IMG/VR virus record: IMGVR_UViG_3300032296_004087
Coordinates: 1-64,000 of that record
Origin: a virus
DNA: 64,000 nucleotides
Strand: one strand, 5' to 3'
Below, in pieces: positions 15,720-23,677 of the stretch. Under the pieces are notes generated by a model. That model had not been told where the DNA came from and ran no database searches. It saw nothing but the letters and a program-made list of their open reading frames with translations. The translations under genes and the position numbers were made by a program. Position 1 is the stretch's first letter, and each line of letters starts with the position of its first letter.

Positions 15720-16307
15720 TTGAAATATTCTTACGTAGAAAATAAATTAATCGACGAGAAGGGAAATGCTGTGATGATGGATTGGGAAAAACCAATCATG
15801 AAATTGGTTTCCGAAATTATTTGTAAAAATAGGGGGAGAATCCTTAATATCGGGTTCGGAATGGGAATCGTTGACACTTACATTTCTGAACTACTACCAA
15901 TGGAACATGTTATCATTGAAAGGAATTTGGATGTCTACGAATATATGGTGGATAATGGTTGGTTGGAAAAACCAAACACAAAGGTAATTTTCGATTCGTG
16001 GCAGAATGTTTTGGATGACATAGGAATTTTCGATGGGATTTATTTGGATACATGGTGTGATGAAAGACTCCAATCAACACCTAAACTTCTTGAAAAAAAT
16101 TTGAAAGTTGGTGGTGTGTTTTCTATGTGGTACAATCAATCAGAATTTTCAGAAATAGTTCAAAAATTAGATGATAAGTACTCGGTGTCCTACATTCAAC
16201 TTCGTAACGATGAATTGATACCCTATTCACAACATCAAAATGGGGAAGTTTATATTGACCCCCACTTGCAAAATATAACCATCCCACAAATTATAAAAAA
16301 TTTTTAG
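15720..16307 (+). CDS. GAMT/RMT2-like SAM-dependent methyltransferase, second copy
   Basis: 195 aa with a TTG start (KYSYVENKLIDEKGNAVMMD) 22 nt after the tRNA. It shares AVMMDWEKPIMK, RILNIGFGMGIVDTYI, HVIIERNLDV and FDGIYLDTWCDE with the protein at 6465, so the two are paralogues of the guanidinoacetate/arginine methyltransferase family. The C-terminal third is divergent, which suggests a different substrate. Confidence 0.82.
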   Translation: MKYSYVENKLIDEKGNAVMMDWEKPIMKLVSEIICKNRGRILNIGFGMGIVDTYISELLPMEHVIIERNLDVYEYMVDNGWLEKPNTKVIFDSWQNVLDDIGIFDGIYLDTWCDERLQSTPKLLEKNLKVGGVFSMWYNQSEFSEIVQKLDDKYSVSYIQLRNDELIPYSQHQNGEVYIDPHLQNITIPQIIKNF

Positions 16308-16315
16308 TTGGGTTG

Positions 16316-16343
16316 TTGACAAACTCGAATCTTTGATTATACT
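16316..16343 (+). promoter_or_regulatory. Promoter for the large RNA
   Basis: TTGACA (16316-16321), 16 nt, TATACT (16338-16343), a near-perfect sigma70-type pair. An overlapping AATCTTTG (16328-16335) resembles the Bacteroidetes -7 box, so which one is used is uncertain. Confidence 0.55.
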
Positions 16344-16344
16344 T

Positions 16345-17206
16345 TAACAAGAAGTCAGAAACACGGAATTCAAATCTCACCATCCGTAGTTAATAGAGTA
16401 AGTTTCTGATTTTGTTCTTTGAATTACAAAACAGGCGGTTTAGCGTCTTTAGATAACCCCAGCGATGGGACTAAAAGGGATGAAGGGTTTAGCGACCTTT
16501 GTAGTCTCGCAGGGCTTCGGTCTTGACAACTAAACAAAGTACCTACGGTGAAAACCCTGACGGCAAGTGCTGAGGGGGAGACATCATCCCGATTTTGTAG
16601 AGAATCGGGGTTGAGATGGAGACATCAACAGGAAAAGGTACAGGTGACGGTTTGAGACATCCCGCTGGGTGTTGTAAAGCTGAGTACCAGTCTGAGGGGT
16701 TACCACGGGTTTAAACCCACCGTAGTCCTGATTGACCGTCAACTGGCGGGTTGACAGAGAGGTGTGAAGCATTTCGTTCTCAAAAGGAATGGACCTTCTC
16801 CCGAAGCACATCTTTCATTCTTCTACAAAGCTACATATCAATGTGAATGATATTCAATGATACAAGCAAAAGTCTTCGGGCGTTGGTACTGAAAGGTGTC
16901 TAATCCTTCAGGTCATCGGACCAATGAAGGCACGGATAGGACCGCAAGTCCATCGGTGTTGATTGAGAAACTACTCGTGGGACGGCCATCCCTCAGTCAG
17001 CTCGCAAGGTTGAAGAGATAGGAGTATCAGTTGAGTTGGTGTCAACGAAAAGAGTGGTAGACTCAAATTACCGACATTGGTTGGTTACGACAGGCAACTG
17101 TTGTGGACCGAGTGGGGAAACCATAATCCCACCAAAGACTGACCACCTAAGCTCGTAGTCTCAGAGCATTAGCCAAACCCCCTTCCGAAAGGTTGGGGGT
17201 TTTTTA
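16345..17206 (+). ncRNA. Large structured non-coding RNA (GOLLD/ROOL-type candidate)
   Basis: About 860 nt with no credible open frame, noticeably higher GC than its neighbours, a promoter at the 5' end and a terminator at the 3' end. Helices seen by eye: TCAGAAAC 16355-16362 with GTTTCTGA 16402-16409; CCCGATT 16588-16594 with AATCGGG 16603-16609; GTCAAC 16738-16743 with GTTGAC 16750-16755; CCTTCA-GGTC 16905-16914 with GACC 16919-16922 and TGAAGG 16925-16930; TGATTGAG 16960-16967 with CTCAGTCA 16992-16999; GTGGG 17112-17116 with CCCAC 17128-17132. Size, phage context and nearness to a tRNA fit the GOLLD and ROOL giant RNA classes, but I have not matched a consensus. It could be a new class. 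Confidence 0.75.
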
Positions 17207-17207
17207 T
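17176..17207 (+). terminator. Rho-independent terminator of the large RNA
   Basis: AACCCCCTTCCGAAAGGTTGGGGGT stem-loop then T5. Confidence 0.9.
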
Positions 17208-17216
17208 TTAAAGAGG

Positions 17217-17224
17217 TATTTATA
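17217..17224 (+). promoter_or_regulatory. TATTTATA element
   Basis: GGTATTTATA, 5 nt before the ATG at 17230. Confidence 0.5.
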
Positions 17225-17229
17225 AAAAT

Positions 17230-17691
17230 ATGAAACTTTTAAGTGTTCTTAAAGAAACAATTTTTGTTGTCGAAGAAATGGGCCCTGGCTCAGAACCTTA
17301 TGATTACTACAGAGAGGGTGAATACTTAGTTGAGTGGTGGACAGCCCCACATGTATATGAACAACGAGATGGTAAACCTCGAATACCTGATATAAGGATA
17401 TTCGATAAACTTATCGATTTATCAAGTCCCCTGATACTAACTAAGTATTTTTTTCAAGGGACAAAATTCAAGGAGATAAAACCTGAAGATAGTTTTCATC
17501 CGAGATTTATAATCAGAAAGATAAAAGGTAATTCAAGACCTCAAATGGTGGTGCAAATTGAAGAACTAAACTCTGAAAAGAAAAAAATCGTCCTGCAAAT
17601 ACTTTCTTTTTTAGATGTGGAGGGTCGTGATTTTTATTTCCTTGATAGAGGGGAGAAAACCTTGCGATTTATTATGGACTTAGAAGAATAA
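17230..17691 (+). CDS. Unknown protein, possibly leader-tagged, 153 aa
   Basis: Starts MKLLSVLKETIFVVEEMGPG; the amphipathic first 16 residues ending in V-V-E-E are a weak version of the packaging-type leader. The rest includes YLVEWWTAPHVYEQRDGKPR and RFIIRKIKGNSRPQMVVQIE. No family recognised. Confidence 0.65.
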   Translation: MKLLSVLKETIFVVEEMGPGSEPYDYYREGEYLVEWWTAPHVYEQRDGKPRIPDIRIFDKLIDLSSPLILTKYFFQGTKFKEIKPEDSFHPRFIIRKIKGNSRPQMVVQIEELNSEKKKIVLQILSFLDVEGRDFYFLDRGEKTLRFIMDLEE

Positions 17692-17693
17692 AA

Positions 17694-17725
17694 TTTGGCA
17701 GTCTAAAATTTATTTTTTATATTTG
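17694..17725 (+). promoter_or_regulatory. Bacteroidetes-type promoter
   Basis: TTTG (17694-17697), 20-nt spacer, TATATTTG (17718-17725), 18 nt before the ATG at 17744. Confidence 0.7.
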
Positions 17726-17743
17726 TGTTGTAATTCGATAAAA

Positions 17744-18031
17744 ATGAAACACAACACCATTATCATCAAACACCCGAAGTTGGGTAAATTAGTTCATCAG
17801 ACTTTCGATAAGTCTGGTCAGTTTAAATTGTTTCTTATGGGTATTCATGGACCACTTGAATTGAAAACCGACCTGAATTTTTTCAATGGTGACGATTTTC
17901 TTCTCAATATACCTCACAAAATTCTCTGTGAATGTATTATTATAACTAAACATGTTGGAGAAAAGAAAGGAAATTCTTTGTCTGAACATTTCAAATCTCG
18001 AATGGAAGCCGAGGTAATCAAAGAGTCCTAA
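17744..18031 (+). CDS. Unknown protein, 95 aa
   Basis: MKHNTIIIKHPKLGKLVHQT start chosen after the promoter rather than 7 codons upstream. Contains GKLVHQTFDKSGQFKLFLMG and HKILCECIIITKHVGEKKGN. No family recognised. Followed by three successive hairpins. Confidence 0.65.
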   Translation: MKHNTIIIKHPKLGKLVHQTFDKSGQFKLFLMGIHGPLELKTDLNFFNGDDFLLNIPHKILCECIIITKHVGEKKGNSLSEHFKSRMEAEVIKES

Positions 18032-18105
18032 CCTCTCTGTTAGGTGGTGGAGCGTCCAACAACCTGTTGGACCCAAGAAAGGTCAGTTAACTCTGACCTT
18101 TTTTA
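18027..18105 (+). terminator. Three-hairpin 3' region with terminator
   Basis: CCTAAC/GTTAGG (18027-18044, overlapping the stop codon), GTCCAAC/GTTGGAC (18054-18072), then AAGGTCAG/CTGACCTT plus T-run (18079-18105). Only the last looks like a classic terminator; the two before may be regulatory or protect the mRNA end. Confidence 0.7.
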
Positions 18106-18891
18106 TTACATATTTGAAAAATAAAGAGGGGTGGGAAACTCCGAATATGAAATTATCCCTTGTAAAATCATCCCTTTATTTTTTGGTCGGTTAAAAATTT
18201 GCTTAACAAACTTTTCATCACTTTCAAACTGAAGAAAAGTTTCAGTCCTTACTGTTACATCATACTCCTTTAACACTTTCAATCGGTTTTCAAATACGTT
18301 AGAAAGTGGAGTTGTAGTACCTTCATAATCGTTCAATTCTGAATTAACTTGAGCATCATCTGATATTTCGAAATATACTTCAATACTTTTTTCTTGCCAA
18401 TCTTCTTCTTCACCAGTTCCATCACAAGTATCACAACTACCAGAACCATCCCCATCACAATAATCACACCCAACTTCTCCAGTACCTTGGCAAGTTGAAC
18501 ACGGTTCACCATCGATTTCTTCAGTACCATCACATTCAGGACATTCATATTCACCCCTACCATCACAATAATCACAGTCTACTTCGCCGTCACCATCACA
18601 TGCAGAGCAAGTATCAAAAACATCGGTGTAAGAGGTGTAAAAGGTTAAAACTATTTTAGTTTCTTCAGTTTTCAAAATAAGATAGTTTAAATCCAAATTT
18701 GAATCTACTTGAGTCAACTGATAAATGAAAATAAATAATTTGAAAATACTTTCTTCATCAAAAAGAGAGAAAAACTCATTTTGTTTAGTATACAAATACT
18801 TGAATCGTTCTAAAAAAGTTTCCATATTTTCCCCTGAGGGAAAAAAAGAAACTAATTTTTTGGCTATGATATAAAGTTTTTCGTTAGTCAT
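18106..18891 (-). CDS. DnaJ-type zinc-finger protein without J domain
   Basis: 261 aa. Residues about 93-165 carry six C-x-x-C modules (CSACDGDG, CDYCDGRG, CPECDGTE, CSTCQGTG, CDYCDGDG, CDTCDGTG), i.e. the CxxCxGxG repeat of the DnaJ cysteine-rich domain extended from four to six, enough for three zinc ions. There is no HPD J-domain, so it cannot stimulate DnaK in the usual way. Flanking parts are not recognised. It could bind unfolded protein or act as a scaffold. Element TATTTATA on the minus strand (18903-18910). Confidence 0.8.
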   Translation of the reverse strand: MTNEKLYIIAKKLVSFFPSGENMETFLERFKYLYTKQNEFFSLFDEESIFKLFIFIYQLTQVDSNLDLNYLILKTEETKIVLTFYTSYTDVFDTCSACDGDGEVDCDYCDGRGEYECPECDGTEEIDGEPCSTCQGTGEVGCDYCDGDGSGSCDTCDGTGEEEDWQEKSIEVYFEISDDAQVNSELNDYEGTTTPLSNVFENRLKVLKEYDVTVRTETFLQFESDEKFVKQIFNRPKNKGMILQGIISYSEFPTPLYFSNM

Positions 18892-18902
18892 AATGAATAA
18901 TC

Positions 18903-18910
18903 TATAAATA
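18903..18910 (-). promoter_or_regulatory. TATTTATA element
   Basis: Minus strand, 11 nt before the ATG at 18891. Confidence 0.5.
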
Positions 18911-18974
18911 TAAGTAAAATAAATTCATGTAATGTTTCACTTTTGTAGCTTGATTTTTACATTTAAATAAAAAA

Positions 18975-19385
18975 ATGGATGTAAGAGTTACAAAACAAGA
19001 AATTCTATCCAACCCTAATGATTACGAATTGGGTAAGTTGGTTAGACAAAGATATTGGGAACTTTATGAAAAAGACATTAATCAAAACTTTGATGAACAT
19101 GTGGGTTTGGTAATCGGTGAAGACGGATTAGTAAAATCTATTATCAACGCGGAATCAATGATGCAAACTTGTTCAATTTGTGGTGAAAATACATACAGAT
19201 TGTCTTCGGAACATTTAGTGGGTACAGAACACATGCAATGTGTGTTAAACCAACAAAACGAATTTGATGTTTGTGTTATTTGTGGTAGAGAAACCTCATA
19301 TAAAAGAAGTACTCCAATTGATATGAGAATTGGTTATGTCGAAGGGGCGGGACAAACATGTGACGGGACATGTCGAAGAGTATAA
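18975..19385 (+). CDS. Zinc-binding protein of unknown function, 136 aa
   Basis: MDVRVTKQEILSNPNDYELG start. Two C-x-x-C pairs (CSICGEN and CVICGRE) plus later Cys (TCDGTCRRV) suggest one or two zinc sites. N-terminal half helical. Function unknown. Confidence 0.7.
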   Translation: MDVRVTKQEILSNPNDYELGKLVRQRYWELYEKDINQNFDEHVGLVIGEDGLVKSIINAESMMQTCSICGENTYRLSSEHLVGTEHMQCVLNQQNEFDVCVICGRETSYKRSTPIDMRIGYVEGAGQTCDGTCRRV

Positions 19386-19386
19386 A

Positions 19387-19416
19387 TTGACAAAAAAGTT
19401 TAAATAACTATATTTT
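19387..19416 (+). promoter_or_regulatory. Bacteroidetes-type promoter
   Basis: TTG (19387-19389) about 19 nt before TATATTTT (19409-19416), which ends 4 nt before the ATG at 19421. Confidence 0.55.
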
Positions 19417-19420
19417 TACT

Positions 19421-20668
19421 ATGAACACAAAAAAACCATCTGCTATAGTTTATGGTTGGCATAAATTGGGGGACACAATTCTTTTTTCTGATATCTATTG
19501 GGAAGAATATCTCCACGATGAAGTAAACTTATATTCATTACCATACACAGGAAAAGTGGTGGAAGATTATACACGATATAGACCTGATATAATATTATCA
19601 ATTGGCGAAGAAATTGAAATTCCTCATTTTCATTTGAAAAAAATTCATGTTCATGTGGATGAAATGTTACCTGACTTAGTTATTGCAAATATCATTGTTT
19701 GTCAAAGTGTTTTTAGACATTGCGAGTTTCCGAGACCAAGATTTTCTATTTTTACTCCAACTTACAAAACCAATGAAAGAATCGTCAGGGCTTACGAATC
19801 CTTAAAGAATCAGACAAATACTAATTGGGAATGGATTGTTTTGGATGATTCACCCGATGATGTGACATGGAGATTAATACAAGATATTGCGGCAAAAGAT
19901 TACCGAGTCAAACCTTTCAGATTATACCCATTGACTGGTGGTAATGTTGGATTGGCAAAACACCGAGCGGCTATGATGTGTGATGGTGATTGGTTAGTTG
20001 AACTTGACCACGACGACCATTTGGTTTCCAATGCGTTGGAGATTTCAAATGAGGCAATAAATAAATTTCCTGATGCAGGGTTCTTGTATAGTGACTGTTC
20101 TGAGTCTTACGAAGACGGTGAAATGAAGTATTATGACCATGATTGGTCAGGTAATTGGTACGCAAGAGAGGACAATTATTTTGATTTTGGTTATGCGGGA
20201 CACACATGGGCTGAAGTTGACGGTGAAAAAATATTGGCACACCATTACCCTGATGTTAACCCGTTGAGTATTCGTTTTAATATATCAATGCCAAACCATG
20301 TGAAAATGTGGAAAAGGGAAGTTTACCACCAAATTGGCGGACATAATAAGGCGATACCTGTTGCCGATGACTTAGAAATTTCTATTAAAACATTCCTTTA
20401 TACCCGAATGATTCATGTCAAGAAAGTTCTTTACCTTCAGAAAAACAATAGAAACAGTACTGTAGATAACAACTCTCAAGACATTAATCGTAGAGCCCGA
20501 CTAATTCGAGACCATTACGATAAAAGAATTCATGAAAGAATCAAGGAATTAGGATTTCATGATTGGAATTGGGATGAAGAGGCTGGGCACTCTCAGAAAT
20601 TCCAAAATAGTGTGCCCATAAGAAAATACTTCGAAGAAGAACAAATAATGAATTATATCTATGAATAA
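19421..20668 (+). CDS. Glycosyltransferase family 2
   Basis: 415 aa. An N-terminal about 95-residue region (Rossmann-like, maybe a second donor-binding fold) precedes a GT-A domain: FSIFTPTYKTNERIVRAYES, WEWIVLDDSPDD, GGNVGLAKHRAAMMCDGDWL and the metal-binding LVELDHDDHL. A later ADDLEISIK is the catalytic-base region. It transfers a sugar to a glycan or other acceptor. First of three overlapping sugar genes (8-nt overlap with the next). Confidence 0.88.
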   Translation: MNTKKPSAIVYGWHKLGDTILFSDIYWEEYLHDEVNLYSLPYTGKVVEDYTRYRPDIILSIGEEIEIPHFHLKKIHVHVDEMLPDLVIANIIVCQSVFRHCEFPRPRFSIFTPTYKTNERIVRAYESLKNQTNTNWEWIVLDDSPDDVTWRLIQDIAAKDYRVKPFRLYPLTGGNVGLAKHRAAMMCDGDWLVELDHDDHLVSNALEISNEAINKFPDAGFLYSDCSESYEDGEMKYYDHDWSGNWYAREDNYFDFGYAGHTWAEVDGEKILAHHYPDVNPLSIRFNISMPNHVKMWKREVYHQIGGHNKAIPVADDLEISIKTFLYTRMIHVKKVLYLQKNNRNSTVDNNSQDINRRARLIRDHYDKRIHERIKELGFHDWNWDEEAGHSQKFQNSVPIRKYFEEEQIMNYIYE

Positions 20669-21821
20669 AAAAACTAAAATTGTATTAAATGCTATGGTTG
20701 CCAATGAGGCGCGTACCATCACTCGAATGTTAGACTCAGTATATCAACATGTTGATTATTGGGTAATACAGGATAATGGTTCAACTGATGGAACACAAGA
20801 AATTATCAGAAATTTCTTTAAAGAAAAAAATATACCAGGATTTCTTTATGAAATCGAATGGCAATTTCCTGGTTGGAACAGAGACCATGCACTTCAAACT
20901 TGTTTAAAGACTGACCATGGTTGTGATTGGATTATTCGAATGGATGCTGATGAAAGACTTGAAATCGATGAAGATTTCGATTGGACTTTATTAGAAAATA
21001 TGGAAGTGGACTCTTGGAATATTATTGTTAGAAGTTTTAATACAAGATACTACCGCACATGGTTGTGGAATGCCAATCGTCCTTGGTTCTTTCAACATGA
21101 TAAACGACACGAAACAATTCACTTACCCGAAGTTGGTGAAGATTTCGAAAGAAGAGTTCTACCTGAAAGTTTCCGTCACATTGTGACCAACGATGGACAA
21201 ACATGGGCGGCTCCTCGTAAATTTCTCCGAGATGCTCTCGAATTAGAAATCGATAAAGTCGTTGGTAACACCGTATTAGAAGACCATTACCATTTGTGGT
21301 ATGTGGGTAAAAGTTATTCAGATTGTTATGGTAATCCTAACGAGTTACCATTCGGTAAAGACCACTCTGATGAATATGCACGAAGGGCAATTTTTTATTT
21401 TAATCATTTTCTAAGAGTATCACACAACTATTGGGAAACAGGAAAACCTGCACGAATCGATGAGATGTCATATACAACATTTTTGTTGATGGGTTCGGCA
21501 TACTCATTCCGAGGTGAATATGAAGAAGCTGAAAAATCATGGAATCAAGCGGAACAATTCGCACCTGGTAGAAATGAACACCTTATGTACCACGCTTTAT
21601 TCTTAGAGGATAATAATCGAATTCAAGAGGCTCTTGATTTGGTAAATCAAATGATGAACCCTGAAAGAAAAAATCCTTTTCCAACATATTGTTTTTTGAT
21701 TGAAGACCGATGTTACTTAGACACAGGTAAAAAAGAGTTAAATGAATGGAAAGATAGACTAACTCGTAAGTTGACTGAACCTATAATCAAAAACGAAGGT
21801 GTCACTTTCTCCTTTTCATAA
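20661..21821 (+). CDS. Glycosyltransferase family 2 with TPR-like tail
   Basis: 386 aa. VLNAMVANEARTITRMLDSV, IQDNGSTDGTQEIIRNFF and the DxD-type IIRMDADERLE form the GT-A core. C-terminal FRGEYEEAEKSWNQAEQFAP and ALFLEDNNRIQEALDLVNQM look like TPR helices. Acts with the preceding transferase and the following UDP-galactopyranose mutase. Confidence 0.88.
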   Translation: MNKKTKIVLNAMVANEARTITRMLDSVYQHVDYWVIQDNGSTDGTQEIIRNFFKEKNIPGFLYEIEWQFPGWNRDHALQTCLKTDHGCDWIIRMDADERLEIDEDFDWTLLENMEVDSWNIIVRSFNTRYYRTWLWNANRPWFFQHDKRHETIHLPEVGEDFERRVLPESFRHIVTNDGQTWAAPRKFLRDALELEIDKVVGNTVLEDHYHLWYVGKSYSDCYGNPNELPFGKDHSDEYARRAIFYFNHFLRVSHNYWETGKPARIDEMSYTTFLLMGSAYSFRGEYEEAEKSWNQAEQFAPGRNEHLMYHALFLEDNNRIQEALDLVNQMMNPERKNPFPTYCFLIEDRCYLDTGKKELNEWKDRLTRKLTEPIIKNEGVTFSFS

Positions 21822-22911
21822 AAAATACGATTACATAATTGTGGGCTCCGGTTTATTCGGGGCCACTTGTGCATATGAACTATCAAAAAAGTTCAAGTGT
21901 TTGGTAATAGATAAGCGTTTAACCATTGGAGGAAACTGCTACACCGAAAACTTGGATGGAATTCATATTCACAGATATGGAGCTCACATTTTTCATACCT
22001 CTGATAAAGACATATGGGAATGGGTGAATCAATTTGCGGAATTCCGACAATTTGTCAATTCACCTATAGCAAATTATAACGATGAGTTATATTCTCTCCC
22101 ATTTAATATGTGGACATTCCATCAATTGTGGGGAGTAAAAACTCCTGAGGAAGCTAAAGCAAAAATTGAGAGTCAAAAATATAAAGGTGCCATCACTAAC
22201 TTGGAAGAACAAGCTCGTTCAATGGTTGGTGATGACATCTATTTTAAACTTATCAAAGGGTATACTGAAAAACAATGGGGTAAAAAGTGTACAGAACTAC
22301 CAGCATCAATTATCAAAAGATTACCCGTTAGATTCACTTGGGATAACAATTATTTTAATGACAAATACCAAGGTATACCAATTGGTGGTTACACACAAAT
22401 CTTCGAAAAACTTCTCAGTGGTATTGAAGTTCACTTAGGCACGAATTTCTTTGAAAAAAGAGATTACTATGAATCAATATCGGATAAGATTATCTACACA
22501 GGACCTATTGATGAGTTCTATGACTATGAATTTGGTAAATTGGAATATAGAAGTCTTAAGTGGGAAAATACCTACATGCATACTGAAAGTTTTCAAGGAC
22601 ATCCTGTGGTTAATTACACTGATGATGAAACTCCTTACACACGGATTATTGAACACAAGTATTTTGACAATCAAAATCAAAAAAGAACTTATGTAAGTAA
22701 GGAGTTTCCATGTGATTATACGGGTGATAACGAACCCTATTATCCCATACGAGATGAGATTAATTCAGAAATGTATAGGAAGTATAAAGAACTTGGTGAA
22801 ATTTCTTTAAAATACATCTTTGGTGGTAGACTTGGGACTTATATGTACTATGACATGCATCAAGTGATTGGTCAAGCCTTAACAACGGTTAATAAGCTGA
22901 TTCGAACTTAA
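21799..22911 (+). CDS. glf: UDP-galactopyranose mutase
   Basis: 370 aa, typical length. FAD-binding YDYIIVGSGLFGATCAYEL near the N-terminus, CLVIDKRLTIGGNCYTE, the family signature GIHIHRYGAHIFHT, and YTEKQWGK. Converts UDP-galactopyranose to UDP-galactofuranose. The start is a GTG inside the end of the preceding gene (23-nt overlap), as no in-frame ATG lies near. Together with the two transferases it suggests the phage adds or changes galactofuranose-containing glycans on host envelope or virion. Confidence 0.95.
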   Translation: MSLSPFHKKYDYIIVGSGLFGATCAYELSKKFKCLVIDKRLTIGGNCYTENLDGIHIHRYGAHIFHTSDKDIWEWVNQFAEFRQFVNSPIANYNDELYSLPFNMWTFHQLWGVKTPEEAKAKIESQKYKGAITNLEEQARSMVGDDIYFKLIKGYTEKQWGKKCTELPASIIKRLPVRFTWDNNYFNDKYQGIPIGGYTQIFEKLLSGIEVHLGTNFFEKRDYYESISDKIIYTGPIDEFYDYEFGKLEYRSLKWENTYMHTESFQGHPVVNYTDDETPYTRIIEHKYFDNQNQKRTYVSKEFPCDYTGDNEPYYPIRDEINSEMYRKYKELGEISLKYIFGGRLGTYMYYDMHQVIGQALTTVNKLIRT

Positions 22912-23164
22912 TATCTGTGGCACACAATGTATCTTTACTAAGTAGAGACATTGTTTTAGTTATGGTTTGTGTAATAACATAAGATATCTCACCTTGGTTG
23001 ACTTCAGGTGTTTTCGTTAAAATGTCAACACCGTAAACCCAATCACACATTGCGGTTTTAACCGGTGAGCTGAAAATAAAAGTTAGTGAAATTGAATCGA
23101 TATCTTTAAACGCAGGACTTTTTTTTAAAAGATTTGACAAAATCTTTTGTACTGATTTTTTCAT
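22889..23164 (-). CDS. Unknown protein, 91 aa
   Basis: MKKSVQKILSNLLKKSPAFK start; convergent with and overlapping the end of glf by 23 nt. Short amphipathic N-terminus, then SLTFIFSSPVKTAMCDWVYG. No family recognised. Confidence 0.55.
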   Translation of the reverse strand: MKKSVQKILSNLLKKSPAFKDIDSISLTFIFSSPVKTAMCDWVYGVDILTKTPEVNQGEISYVITQTITKTMSLLSKDTLCATDIKFESAY

Positions 23165-23221
23165 AATTATGTTTTTGTCGACCACTATCCATAATTTTCT
23201 ACAAATATAAATAGTTCTATA

Positions 23222-23253
23222 TTTGTTTCTATAATATGTTTTTTGTATCTTTG
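23222..23253 (+). promoter_or_regulatory. Bacteroidetes-type promoter for umuDC
   Basis: TTTG (23222-23225), 20-nt spacer, TATCTTTG (23246-23253), ending 4 nt before the ATG at 23258. Confidence 0.8.
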
Positions 23254-23257
23254 AAGT

Positions 23258-23575
23258 ATGAATTTTGCGGACACAACACTTAAGATAAAATCTCAGACAA
23301 CTGGGTTTGCTTCACCCGCAGAGAGCTATGTGGATAAAAGATTAGACCTCAATGACTTAATTGTTGGGGATGTCTATTCCACATTTTATTTTAGGTATAA
23401 AGGACCCAAAACTCTTGGTGTTGAAACCAACGATGTATTGGTTATTGATAGGTCACTATCACCCCAAGACGGGGACCTTGTTGTGTTAACAGATAAACTA
23501 TGTTTTAAAATCAGGCCATACGAAGGTCAAACCAATTTATGGGGTAAAGTTTCGTGGGTCTTAAAGAAAAAATGA
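23258..23575 (+). CDS. UmuD-like protein lacking the catalytic serine
   Basis: 105 aa. TGFASPAESYVDKRLDLNDL aligns with the UmuD cleavage-site region, STFYFRYKGPKT with the G-D-S-M block, NDVLVIDRSLSPQDGDLVVL and the Lys region LCFKIRPYEG follow, then WGKVSWVLK. The nucleophile Ser of GDSM is replaced by GPKT (49-52), while a Lys (84) remains. Thus self-cleavage looks impossible although the fold is kept. Only 15 residues precede the scissile position, versus 24 in E. coli. It is upstream of a umuC gene under one promoter, so it is probably a constitutive UmuD'-like partner of the polymerase. Confidence 0.8.
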   Translation: MNFADTTLKIKSQTTGFASPAESYVDKRLDLNDLIVGDVYSTFYFRYKGPKTLGVETNDVLVIDRSLSPQDGDLVVLTDKLCFKIRPYEGQTNLWGKVSWVLKKK

Positions 23576-23576
23576 G

Positions 23577-23657
23577 ATGATTATTATTGGAATTATTGTT
23601 ATATTTTTATTACTTGAGATTAATCACAATGTGAAAAAATCTAACAATAAAAATTGA
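23577..23657 (+). CDS. Putative 26-residue membrane peptide
   Basis: MIIIGIIVIFLLLEINHNVK; starts 2 nt after umuD and lies wholly between umuD and umuC. A single hydrophobic helix with a basic tail. May be just a coupling frame. Confidence 0.35.
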   Translation: MIIIGIIVIFLLLEINHNVKKSNNKN

Positions 23658-23677
23658 ATTACATCAAAATAAAATAA

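Noticed and set aside
16584-16811. 75-residue minus-strand frame inside the large RNA
   Set aside because: Lies across the strongest hairpins, no promoter box, no plausible protein pattern.
16345-17206. Group I or II intron
   Set aside because: It lies between two complete genes, not interrupting one, carries its own promoter and terminator, and I saw no group I P7/P3 core or domain V hairpin.
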